14,016 bases of DNA from Flavobacteriales bacterium (lineage in GTDB: Bacteria; Bacteroidota; Bacteroidia; Flavobacteriales; UBA7430): contig JANXFM010000129.1 of the NCBI GenBank assembly GCA_024959975.1, forward strand, positions 1 through 14,016, written 5' to 3'. Under the pieces are notes generated by a model. The model saw nothing but the letters and a program-made list of their open reading frames with translations. It did not search any database and was not told where the DNA came from. Of this stretch, positions 7,159-13,771 are shown one piece after another. Both the position numbers and the translations under genes were made by a program. The number at the start of each line of letters is the position of its first letter. Position 1 is the stretch's first letter.

Positions 7159-7863
7159 ATGGGCAGTTTTCATTTTAAGCAATTTACGATTCAACAGGAT
7201 AAAACTGCCATGAAAGTTGGTACGGATAGCATCTTGTTAGGTTCATGGTTAAATGTAAGACCTAAATGTAACTCTATCCTGGATGTCGGTACAGGAACAG
7301 GCTTACTCGCATTAATGATGGCTCAAAAAACTACGAAGTCAACTATCACAGCTCTGGAAATGGACTTAGCTGCATGTCATCAAGCTGAAATAAACATAAA
7401 AGCCAGTCCGTGGAAAGAACGAATTAAACTTATATCAACAGATGCTAGGCAGTGGTCATCTGAAGATAAATTTGATCTGATTATTTCTAACCCTCCTTAT
7501 TTTAGTGATTCCATTTTATCTAAGGATGCTTCAAGAAAAAATGCAAGACACCAAGTAGGTTTTGACTTAAATGATTTAGTTATGATCTGGTGCAGACAGG
7601 GATCTGAGGACTCCGAACTGGCATGTGTTTTACCTGTTGATGAGTCAAAAAAAATGATTACACTCATTGAGTCTAAAAATTATTCTTTAAAAAGTTACTT
7701 AGTTGTTCAACCTAAACCGGGCTCTACACCAAATAGAGCCTTCATGTTATTTTCAAAAGAAAAAGTTCCAACAATAAAATCGGAGCTTTGTATTTATTCT
7801 GACAAAGGCGTTTATACGAAAGAGTACATAACTCTTACTGAAGATTTTTATTTAGGTCTTTAG
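7159..7863 (+). CDS. trmN6: tRNA1(Val) (adenine(37)-N6)-methyltransferase TrmN6
   Basis: A 234-residue class I SAM-dependent methyltransferase. The N-terminal FHFKQFTIQQDKTAMKVGTD with following SILLGSW is the family signature of the YfiC/TrmN6 group. Motif I is LDVGTGTGLLAL at 41-52 (SAM binding). Motif IV is NPPY at 111-114, the N6-adenine methyltransferase catalytic motif that holds the target base. The stretch ARHQVGFDLNDL (129-140) follows, as in relatives. The enzyme methylates N6 of A37 next to the anticodon of tRNA-Val. Length is as usual for the family. It ends by overlapping the stop of the opposite-strand saccharopine dehydrogenase gene by 4 nt, so no terminator separates the two. 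The start is preceded by an A-rich stretch (TCTAAAGAAAATTA) typical of Bacteroidota initiation. Confidence 0.92.
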   Translation: MGSFHFKQFTIQQDKTAMKVGTDSILLGSWLNVRPKCNSILDVGTGTGLLALMMAQKTTKSTITALEMDLAACHQAEINIKASPWKERIKLISTDARQWSSEDKFDLIISNPPYFSDSILSKDASRKNARHQVGFDLNDLVMIWCRQGSEDSELACVLPVDESKKMITLIESKNYSLKSYLVVQPKPGSTPNRAFMLFSKEKVPTIKSELCIYSDKGVYTKEYITLTEDFYLGL

Positions 7864-9182
7864 CGAATCTCTTCCTCAATAAATTCAATGCCAAACTGCT
7901 CTAATTCGGCAAGAACAGGATTGTAGATATCTTTACTTACGGGAACTTTTACCCCCGCTCCTTTAATAACACCATTAAGGATCAGTTTGGTAGCTACACC
8001 TACCGGTAAACCTACTGTTTTAGCCATTCCGGTGTACGTTTGATCCTCGCCAAGAGTCACAAAAGAAGAATGTAATTCATGCTTGGCACCTTCCAATTCA
8101 TAAATAAATTGGTGTTGCATTACAATCATATCCTTATCTTCTTCTTCCAATAACCATTTCGTTTCAAGGAGTTTTTGCAAAACCTGTGCAGGGGTTGCCA
8201 TCTCTAATCCAATCTCTGTTTCCTTAAAGAAACCTAACCACTCTACTTTAAACAAAACGATATCACTTACTCCAAAATGAGATTTTAAATAATCCTTAGC
8301 ACTAAATTTTGTATCATCTAAAAATGAATGAAAAAACTCATTATAGGTCATTCCGGAAACGTTCATTTCAAAGCTGTCATCCGTCATCCCCATTTGAACA
8401 AACAGATCCCAGGCTTCTACGTACCCCGGTCTTCTTAATGTACCACGAAATAGGGTTGGAATATCATCTAAATGATAAATCTCCCGATAAGAAAGGGAAT
8501 CTCTATTGGCATAAGCTTCAAACTCACCATAATCCAACACACTCAAGACGTCTGTTCTTTTAAACAACTGCCCATAAGGAATGTATTTATACTTCCCTCC
8601 TTCCACATACTTTGCTGTACCTTGTCCTGCAAGTACTACATTACGAGGATTCCAGGTAAACTTATATTTCCAGGGGTTTGTATCAAACTCAGGAGCGACT
8701 AGGCCTCCACAGTAAGATTTAAAACTTTTAAGCTCCCCTCCTTTGGCTTTGATATCATCAATCACTTTCATGGCCGACATGTGGTCAAGACCGGGGTCAA
8801 GACCAATTTCATTTAACAATAAAACACCATTTTTTTTTGCTTCAACATCAAGAGATCTTATTTCATCTGAAACATAGGAAGCTGTTACTAAGTTTTTCTT
8901 GTACTTCACACAATCCTGAGCAACTTTAAAGTGCAAAGTCGCAGGAAGCATGGATATAACGATATCTGCATTTTGAATTTCCACAATTCTTTGTGCATCG
9001 TTAAATACATCAAAACTTATTGCTGAAGCTCTTTCATTAGCTCCTATTTTAGATTCTACCAGACTAAGATCTATATCTCCAACTTTAATCTCAAAATTAT
9101 TATCGATGGATTCATCGATAAGATACTTAATGAGAGAAGAAGATGAACGCCCTGCTCCAATGATAAATATTTTTTGAGTCAT
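7860..9182 (-). CDS. Saccharopine dehydrogenase family protein (LYS9-like)
   Basis: A 440-residue protein with a two-domain saccharopine dehydrogenase layout. The N-terminus is a Rossmann fold with the dinucleotide-binding loop IIGAGRSSSSLIKYL (7-21), an acidic residue ending strand 2 (VGDID) and SMLPATLHFKVAQDC (77-91). The substrate part begins with NLVTASYV and NEIGLDPGLDHMSAMK (124-139), a strong motif of the glutamate-forming saccharopine dehydrogenases; CGGLVAPEFDTNPWKYKFTW follows. These enzymes interconvert saccharopine with glutamate and 2-aminoadipate semialdehyde in lysine metabolism. The other enzymes of that route are not in this window, so the physiological substrate is inferred from family membership only; a related amino-acid dehydrogenase role is possible. 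The gene converges on trmN6 with a 4-nt stop overlap. No convincing promoter box was seen upstream. Confidence 0.85.
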   Translation of the reverse strand: MTQKIFIIGAGRSSSSLIKYLIDESIDNNFEIKVGDIDLSLVESKIGANERASAISFDVFNDAQRIVEIQNADIVISMLPATLHFKVAQDCVKYKKNLVTASYVSDEIRSLDVEAKKNGVLLLNEIGLDPGLDHMSAMKVIDDIKAKGGELKSFKSYCGGLVAPEFDTNPWKYKFTWNPRNVVLAGQGTAKYVEGGKYKYIPYGQLFKRTDVLSVLDYGEFEAYANRDSLSYREIYHLDDIPTLFRGTLRRPGYVEAWDLFVQMGMTDDSFEMNVSGMTYNEFFHSFLDDTKFSAKDYLKSHFGVSDIVLFKVEWLGFFKETEIGLEMATPAQVLQKLLETKWLLEEEDKDMIVMQHQFIYELEGAKHELHSSFVTLGEDQTYTGMAKTVGLPVGVATKLILNGVIKGAGVKVPVSKDIYNPVLAELEQFGIEFIEEEIR

Positions 9183-9223
9183 AGTTTATATTAAGTATTA
9201 GGCTAATATATGGCAATTTTTCA

Positions 9224-9231
9224 TAAATTTG
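9224..9231 (+). promoter_or_regulatory. -7 box for the DUF4476 gene
   Basis: TAAATTTG matches TAnnTTTG exactly and lies 32 nt before the ATG at 9264, giving an expected leader near 29 nt. No clear TTG lies at the -33 position (TTA at 9198-9200 is the nearest, with a 23-nt spacer). The box lies downstream of an in-frame ATG at 9210, which supports 9264 as the true start. Confidence 0.55.
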
Positions 9232-9263
9232 TAGTCAATAACTTAGTAGAAAACATTTTAAAT

Positions 9264-9608
9264 ATGAAGGGTATTTTAGGTCTTGTAACACTATTTGCAA
9301 TGAGCTTTTCTTTACAAGCTGCAGATTGTGAAACTGCTACATCGGAAGAACGATTTACTTCACTTTACGAAACGGTTCAATTAAAACAAGGTGATCAGCA
9401 AAAATACATCCTCATTACAGCTTATGCTAAAAGAGAATGCATTACTGTAGATCAACTATCAAACTTTCTTGAACTCATCGACGAACACAAGATAAAAATA
9501 TCTACCATACAAGCTGCTTATAATCATCTGTTTGATGTTGAAAATATAGATCAATTGATTGCTGACTTTACGGAACATGAGAAATTTGTAATCCAAAAAA
9601 ATAAGTAA
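9264..9608 (+). CDS. Small exported protein with DUF4476 domain
   Basis: A 114-residue protein. The start at 9264 is chosen because it puts a clean signal peptide at the N-terminus (MKGILGLVTLFAMSFSLQA, cleavage about residue 19). The upstream ATG at 9210 would bury it behind 18 residues encoded by promoter sequence. The mature part is all-helical in character: LYETVQLKQGDQQKYILITA, then KRECITVDQLSNFLELIDEH, then AAYNHLFDVENIDQLIADF. The pattern of a short helix, 'C-h-T-V-x-Q-h' and a following 'D-x-x-K-h-x-h-x-x-x-A-Y-x-x-h-x-D' resembles DUF4476, a small domain common in flavobacterial exported proteins with no known activity. Two cysteines are present in the mature protein (22 and 72), which could pair in the periplasm. 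It stands alone between a divergent neighbour and pckA. Confidence 0.72.
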   Translation: MKGILGLVTLFAMSFSLQAADCETATSEERFTSLYETVQLKQGDQQKYILITAYAKRECITVDQLSNFLELIDEHKIKISTIQAAYNHLFDVENIDQLIADFTEHEKFVIQKNK

Positions 9609-9634
9609 GAAATAATTTAGCATACCCGTTTAAA

Positions 9635-9642
9635 TAATTTTG
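9635..9642 (+). promoter_or_regulatory. Candidate -7 box for pckA
   Basis: TAATTTTG fits TAnnTTTG exactly in the 133-nt gap before pckA. It would give a leader of about 96 nt that includes the palindrome at 9696-9716. No TTG was found at -33. A nearer candidate, TACCTGTG at 9715-9722, has one mismatch and would place the palindrome directly over the promoter. Confidence 0.4.
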
Positions 9643-9695
9643 TTTTTTTTTAATAATCCATAAATAAATTCATGTCCTTCCCCTCGATAAAGAAA

Positions 9696-9716
9696 TAAAC
9701 AAGTACATCTTGTTTA
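9696..9716. promoter_or_regulatory. Perfect 8-bp inverted repeat upstream of pckA, candidate operator
   Basis: TAAACAAG (9696-9703) and CTTGTTTA (9709-9716) are exact reverse complements around the 5-nt centre TACAT. The site ends 25 nt before the pckA ATG. The 21-bp size and symmetry suit a dimeric regulator; there is no T-run after it, so it is not a terminator. If transcription starts at the upstream box it could instead fold as a leader hairpin. Confidence 0.5.
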
Positions 9717-9741
9717 CCTGTGAAAACGAAAACATTCTATA

Positions 9742-11355
9742 ATGAATATTGAGAAAGGATTAAAATCTTCAAAACAATCCATAGTCGATTTCGGCATCAC
9801 AAATGCCACTACTCACTGGAACTTAACGTCAGAAGTTTTGGCGAAAATTTCAGTTGACAAGGATATGGGGGTGTTCACGAATACCGGTGCTTTAGCTATT
9901 GATACAGGCGAGTTTACCGGTCGTTCTCCCAAAGACCGGTTTATTGTAAAAGATTCGATTACTAAAGACTCTGTTTGGTGGGGAGGTGTCAATATCCCTT
10001 TTGAACCGGATCAATTTGATAAATTATACCTTAAAATAACGGACTATCTATCAAACAAAGAAATTTATGCAAGAAATGCAGTAGCATGTGCTTGTGAATC
10101 CTATAAACTACGATTAACTGTTGTAAGTGAACATCCCTGGGCAAACCTTTTTGCTGACAATATGTTTATTCGCCCGTCGAAGTCAGGGATTGAAAATTTC
10201 GAATCAGAATGGACGGTTATCAATGCCCCGGAATTTAAAGCTGACCCTAAAACAGATGGTACAAGACAGCGTAACTTTGCTATTTTAAATTTCACTAGAA
10301 AAGTAATCTTAATTGGGGGTACGGGTTATACAGGTGAGATAAAAAAAGGAATTTTCTCTGCCTTAAATTTCATCCTTCCATTCCAAAAAAATGTTCTTTC
10401 CATGCATTGTTCAGCCAATGTCGGGAAAGATGGTGACACAGCCTTATTCTTCGGTTTATCAGGCACCGGTAAAACGACCTTATCTACCGATCCGGATAGA
10501 AATCTTATTGGTGATGATGAACACGGTTGGTCCAAAGATGAGGTGTTCAACATTGAAGGAGGATGCTACGCCAAATGTATCGATTTATGTAAAGAAAAGG
10601 AGCCGGAAATCTTTTACGCCATTAAAAAAGGTGCGCTTTTAGAAAACATCACGTTTAAAAAAGGTACAAATGAACCTGATTACACACGTGGTGACAAAAC
10701 AGAAAATACTCGTGTAAGTTATCCTATTCACTATATCAATAATATTCAGGAACCCTCTACAGGACCGGTACCAAAAAACATCTTCTTTTTAACTTGTGAT
10801 GCTTTTGGTGTGTTACCACCAATCTCAAAATTGACTCCCGGCCAGGCTATGTTCCACTTTATTTCCGGTTATACAGCTAAAGTTGCCGGAACAGAAACCG
10901 GAATTACAGAACCACAAACAACATTCTCAGCTTGTTTTGGTGCACCATTTATGCCCTTAGACCCCATGTTTTACGCAGAAATGTTGGGTGAGAAAATGGC
11001 TGAAAATGATGTAAATGTGTGGTTGATAAACACCGGGTGGTCTGGTGGAGAATATGGTGTTGGTTCTCGCATAAAATTAAAATACACGCGCTCTATGATT
11101 AGTGCTGCTTTAAATGGTGAATTAAATGATGTAGCATATAAAAATCACGCTGTATTTGGGTTAAATATGCCCGTTACATGTCCTAATGTGCCGGATGAAT
11201 TACTATTCCCAAAAAATACATGGAAAAATAAAGATGAATACGATACCAAAGCAAATGAATTAGCAAGGGCATTTAGAGCAAACTTTGAGCAGTTTAACAA
11301 TAATGCCAACGAAAAAATCCTCAAAGCTGCTCCCAGAGCTACTGTTAACACATAA
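9742..11355 (+). CDS. pckA: Phosphoenolpyruvate carboxykinase (ATP)
   Basis: A 537-residue enzyme, normal length for ATP-type PEPCK, which converts oxaloacetate and ATP to PEP, CO2 and ADP in gluconeogenesis in the cytoplasm. Visible landmarks: FTGRSPKDRFIV with substrate-binding Arg61; GYTGEIKKG near 195-203 with the metal-binding Lys; MHCSANVG at 221-228 with the metal-binding His222; the P-loop GLSGTGKTTLS at 238-248; and the second kinase motif LIGDDEHGW at 255-263. The C-terminal half has NTGWSGGEYGVGSRI, which holds residues of the adenine and bicarbonate region. All expected catalytic residues appear present. The gene stands alone: 133 nt of upstream sequence with a palindrome, and a terminator 18 nt after the stop. 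Control by carbon source is plausible given the palindrome but is inference. Confidence 0.98.
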   Translation: MNIEKGLKSSKQSIVDFGITNATTHWNLTSEVLAKISVDKDMGVFTNTGALAIDTGEFTGRSPKDRFIVKDSITKDSVWWGGVNIPFEPDQFDKLYLKITDYLSNKEIYARNAVACACESYKLRLTVVSEHPWANLFADNMFIRPSKSGIENFESEWTVINAPEFKADPKTDGTRQRNFAILNFTRKVILIGGTGYTGEIKKGIFSALNFILPFQKNVLSMHCSANVGKDGDTALFFGLSGTGKTTLSTDPDRNLIGDDEHGWSKDEVFNIEGGCYAKCIDLCKEKEPEIFYAIKKGALLENITFKKGTNEPDYTRGDKTENTRVSYPIHYINNIQEPSTGPVPKNIFFLTCDAFGVLPPISKLTPGQAMFHFISGYTAKVAGTETGITEPQTTFSACFGAPFMPLDPMFYAEMLGEKMAENDVNVWLINTGWSGGEYGVGSRIKLKYTRSMISAALNGELNDVAYKNHAVFGLNMPVTCPNVPDELLFPKNTWKNKDEYDTKANELARAFRANFEQFNNNANEKILKAAPRATVNT

Positions 11356-11373
11356 GGGTAGATATTTTACCTT

Positions 11374-11404
11374 AAAAAGGCGCTCAATTGAGTACCTTTT
11401 TTTT
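11374..11404 (+). terminator. Intrinsic terminator after pckA
   Basis: AAAAAGG (11374-11380) pairs with CCTTTTT (11395-11401). Inside, after a C/A mismatch and a G-T pair, CTCA (11383-11386) pairs with TGAG (11389-11392). A run of eight T (11397-11404) completes a factor-independent terminator, which ends only 11 nt before the rsmE ATG. A smaller imperfect stem (AAGG-TA with TACCTT) lies just upstream at 11354-11373. Confidence 0.75.
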
Positions 11405-11415
11405 ATTTTCGTTCC

Positions 11416-12114
11416 ATGCAATTATTCTACTGTCCGGAAGTTTTTGAAGGGTCTTCACACTTAAGTAATGAAGAAAGCAAACACTGTATAAAAGTACTAC
11501 GTAAACAAGAAGGTGATACGATTCACTTAATTGACGGTCACGGAAACTTTTATGAAGTAAAAATCACTTTAGCTTCACAAAAAAAAACAGCGTTTGAAAT
11601 TGTAAGAAAATGGAAAGAGACTCCTCGCTCCTATTCATTACATATTGCTATTGCACCCACAAAAAACAACGATAGATTTGAATGGTTTCTGGAAAAAGCT
11701 ACCGAGATCGGTATTGATGAAATTACGCCCGTCATCTGTGAACGTTCAGAACGAAAAGTTATTAAGAATGAGCGCATGGAGAAAATTATACTTTCGGCAA
11801 CAAAGCAATCCCTAAAAGCAAAATTACCCAAACTAAATAAAGCTGTTTCATTCGATGACTTTATTAAGAACAACCAGAATTTAGATTGTTTTATAGCACA
11901 TTGTGAGGAGCAAAAGAAAATGAGTTTACAAACAATAATATCAGCGAATTCAACCATACTCATCGGTCCTGAGGGAGATTTTAGTAAGAAAGAAATTGAT
12001 TTGGCTTTAAATCATAATTTTAAACCTGTTAGTCTGGGGAATTCCAGATTAAGAACCGAAACAGCCGGAATTGTAGCTTGTCATACCTTAGCATTACATC
12101 ATGAAAAAGCTTAA
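11416..12114 (+). CDS. rsmE: 16S rRNA (uracil(1498)-N3)-methyltransferase RsmE
   Basis: A 232-residue SPOUT-class methyltransferase, slightly shorter than the 240-250 common elsewhere. The N-terminal PUA-like part shows HCIKVLRKQEGDTIHLIDG, where the LR-x-x-x-G-D pattern is typical. The SPOUT half has APTKNNDRFEWFLEKATEIG, ICERSERKV, then ILIGPEGDFSKKE (SAM-binding loop, with GPEGD where many have GPEGG) and VSLGNSRLRTETAG (trefoil knot). RsmE methylates N3 of U1498 in helix 44 of 16S rRNA, near the decoding centre. It starts 11 nt after the pckA terminator and leads a rightward run of genes. A weak -7-like TATTTTCG (11404-11411) lies 4 nt before the ATG. It overlaps the next gene by 14 nt. 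Confidence 0.95.
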   Translation: MQLFYCPEVFEGSSHLSNEESKHCIKVLRKQEGDTIHLIDGHGNFYEVKITLASQKKTAFEIVRKWKETPRSYSLHIAIAPTKNNDRFEWFLEKATEIGIDEITPVICERSERKVIKNERMEKIILSATKQSLKAKLPKLNKAVSFDDFIKNNQNLDCFIAHCEEQKKMSLQTIISANSTILIGPEGDFSKKEIDLALNHNFKPVSLGNSRLRTETAGIVACHTLALHHEKA

Positions 12115-12754
12115 ATATTTACTCTTGATGCTATTTCCAATAGCCATGGCCTTTTCCAGCTATAGCTGTAAAGTTGCTGTTTTAAAATACAATGGGGGTG
12201 GCGATTGGTATGCAAACCCTACTTCACTTAATAATCTGATTCAATTTTGTACGATTAATCTGAATATGGATATTGACCCCGTATATGATGTGGTTGATGT
12301 GGCAAGTACAGACCTGTTCAGATACCCATTTATCCATATGACCGGACATGGGAATGTGGTGTTTTCAATTTCTGAAGCTGAAAACCTCAGACGCTACCTT
12401 GAAGCAGGAGGGTTTTTACATATTGATGATAATTATGGGATGGATGCTTACATAAGACCTGAAATGAAAAAAGTATTTCCGGAACTGGATTTTATTGAAT
12501 TGCCTTTTAATCACCCTATTTATCACCAAAGCTATGTTTTTGAGAACGGCTTACCTAAAATTCATGAACACGACAAGCAACCTGCTAGAGGTTATGGGTT
12601 AATCTACGAAGGACGCCTGGTCTGTTTTTATTCCTACGAAAGTGATTTAGGTGACGGATGGGAAGATCCGGAAGTACACAAGGACAGCCAAAACATTCGT
12701 ATCTTAGCTCTCAAAATGGGTGCTAATATTTTACAATATGTATTTACTAACTAA
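12101..12754 (+). CDS. DUF4159 domain exported protein
   Basis: A 217-residue protein with an N-terminal signal peptide (MKKLKYLLLMLFPIAMAFSS; the mature chain probably starts near CKVAVLKYNGG). SYSC just before that point is a poor lipobox, so I favour ordinary export over a lipoprotein. The conserved body has NGGGDWYANPTSL (31-43), FIHMTGHGNVVFS (77-89), LRRYLEAGGFLHIDDNYG (96-113) and a C-terminal VHKDSQNIRILALKMGANIL. These are the usual marks of DUF4159, a fold related to the glutamine-amidotransferase-like domains found in membrane complexes with MoxR and DUF58 proteins, none of which is encoded here. Its activity is unknown. The 14-nt overlap with rsmE suggests co-translation. Confidence 0.83.
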   Translation: MKKLKYLLLMLFPIAMAFSSYSCKVAVLKYNGGGDWYANPTSLNNLIQFCTINLNMDIDPVYDVVDVASTDLFRYPFIHMTGHGNVVFSISEAENLRRYLEAGGFLHIDDNYGMDAYIRPEMKKVFPELDFIELPFNHPIYHQSYVFENGLPKIHEHDKQPARGYGLIYEGRLVCFYSYESDLGDGWEDPEVHKDSQNIRILALKMGANILQYVFTN

Positions 12755-12764
12755 ATATCAAAAA

Positions 12765-13355
12765 ATGAAAAAACTAGCTTTATTAGCTGTAAGTTTAATC
12801 TTTGTTGGACAAGGGTTTTCTCAAATTCAATACTCTAACAACAACACTTCACCTAGTAATTTTACACAAAACTTATCCGGTCCAAGAGTAGGTTTCACAA
12901 TCCTTACTGATGGTGAGTTAACAGATAACTTAGATGAAGAATTCGGTTTAAACTCTAATCTTATCACTCAATTTGGTTATCAATTTGAAAAACAAATTAT
13001 GGGTGATGATAAGGTTGCCGGATTGGTTGAAGGTCTCTTATTTATCGGAGGATTAGAACACGGACTTTTCCTGCCCAGTGTAAGCGCGATGTTTGGTGCC
13101 CGTTTTGAATCGGGCTACGAATTTGCTATTGGACCTAATATTTCTCTTGCCGGAGCTGCTTTGGTTTTAGGCTTTGGTAAAACCATTAAAGCAGGGAATT
13201 TAAACATCCCTATCAACTTTGCGTGGGTTCCCTCAACAAAAAGAGAAAAAACGGATCATTATGATGATGAGTATAATTATATAAACGAAACAAAAACAAT
13301 TCAAACAGGTCATCGATTTACGATCACTGTTGGATTTAACTACAGATCGAGATAA
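12765..13355 (+). CDS. Exported beta-barrel-like protein, uncharacterised
   Basis: A 196-residue protein from the ATG at 12765. The upstream in-frame ATG at 12720 lies inside the DUF4159 gene and would put 15 residues before the signal peptide, so it is rejected. Residues 1-19 (MKKLALLAVSLIFVGQGFS) are a clear Sec signal ending before Q. The mature chain alternates hydrophobic and polar residues in strand-sized pieces: PRVGFTILTD, LITQFGYQFEK, VSAMFGARFESGYEFAIGPN, LNIPINFAWVPS and HRFTITVGFNYRSR. With the Gly and aromatic content this suggests a small outer-membrane beta-barrel of about 8-10 strands, possibly dependent on BamD's complex. A charged insert with KREKTDHYDDEYNYINETK would be a loop. 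I do not recognise the family. It is 10 nt after the DUF4159 gene and its TAATG junction overlaps the next start by one base. Confidence 0.75.
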   Translation: MKKLALLAVSLIFVGQGFSQIQYSNNNTSPSNFTQNLSGPRVGFTILTDGELTDNLDEEFGLNSNLITQFGYQFEKQIMGDDKVAGLVEGLLFIGGLEHGLFLPSVSAMFGARFESGYEFAIGPNISLAGAALVLGFGKTIKAGNLNIPINFAWVPSTKREKTDHYDDEYNYINETKTIQTGHRFTITVGFNYRSR

Positions 13356-13771
13356 TGAAAAAGCTTATTTTTCTTTTATTCCTGATCCCATTGTGTTCGA
13401 AAGCTCAGATCTATGACCATCAAAGGGTGTTTTCTGACTCTACACAGTACAAAGACTTTAATCAAGGTGTATTAGACGCAGAGGTTTATTTTAGGGGTAC
13501 AGGCGATTACCTTATAGGTTTAGGTAGTATTTCCGCTTATTTTGTACCGGCAGCCATTTGTTATGCTATACCTCCTAAGGACAGGCGTTTCATAAATCAC
13601 CAAAACCCGAATAACGAGTATTTATTTTCCAATGCTGATTATTATAATGGCTATCAATATGGTGCTACAAAAAAGAAAACGATTGCGACAGGGCGCTTTA
13701 ACACCTGTAGGTTTTATAGCAGTTACTTTAGGAACGGCTTTTTTAATGACGTACTAATGACTAATACGTGA
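13355..13771 (+). CDS. Small exported/membrane protein, probably frameshifted near its 3' end
   Basis: As read, 138 residues. It has a signal peptide (MKKLIFLLFLIPLCSKAQ, cleavage after SKA about residue 17), a polar stretch, one hydrophobic helix (about 52-72, GLGSISAYFVPAAICYAIPP), and then ADYYNGYQYGATKKK. After the A-tract at 13669-13679 the reading frame turns into odd sequence (RFNTCRFYSSYFRNGFF). In the +1 frame the same DNA reads RLRQGALTPVGFIAVTLG and TAFLMTY then a stop at 13755-13757, a much more convincing second membrane helix. A one-base difference in A6 or A4 would restore a 133-residue two-helix protein, ending 10 nt before the next gene. This could be a sequencing error, a true mutation, or slippage. 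The family is unknown to me. The start overlaps the previous stop (TAATG), so the two are probably translationally coupled. Confidence 0.65.
   Translation: MKKLIFLLFLIPLCSKAQIYDHQRVFSDSTQYKDFNQGVLDAEVYFRGTGDYLIGLGSISAYFVPAAICYAIPPKDRRFINHQNPNNEYLFSNADYYNGYQYGATKKKTIATGRFNTCRFYSSYFRNGFFNDVLMTNT

Noticed and set aside
10101..11351. Several minus-strand open frames and one plus-strand open frame within pckA
   Set aside because: All lie within the intact, highly conserved pckA frame and have no promoter or family resemblance.
11404..11411. TATTTTCG before rsmE as a -7 box
   Set aside because: It has one mismatch, no -33 TTG at allowed spacing, and overlaps the pckA terminator T-run; too weak to list as a promoter.
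11631..11963. Minus-strand open frame opposite rsmE
   Set aside because: It is antisense to conserved RsmE motifs, with Cys/Ser-rich nonsense composition.
13669..13675. A AAA AAG heptamer in the correct phase for a dnaX-type -1 programmed frameshift
   Set aside because: The -1 frame meets a stop after eight codons (13699-13701) and encodes nothing convincing; the plausible continuation is in the +1 frame, and I see no stimulatory hairpin just downstream.
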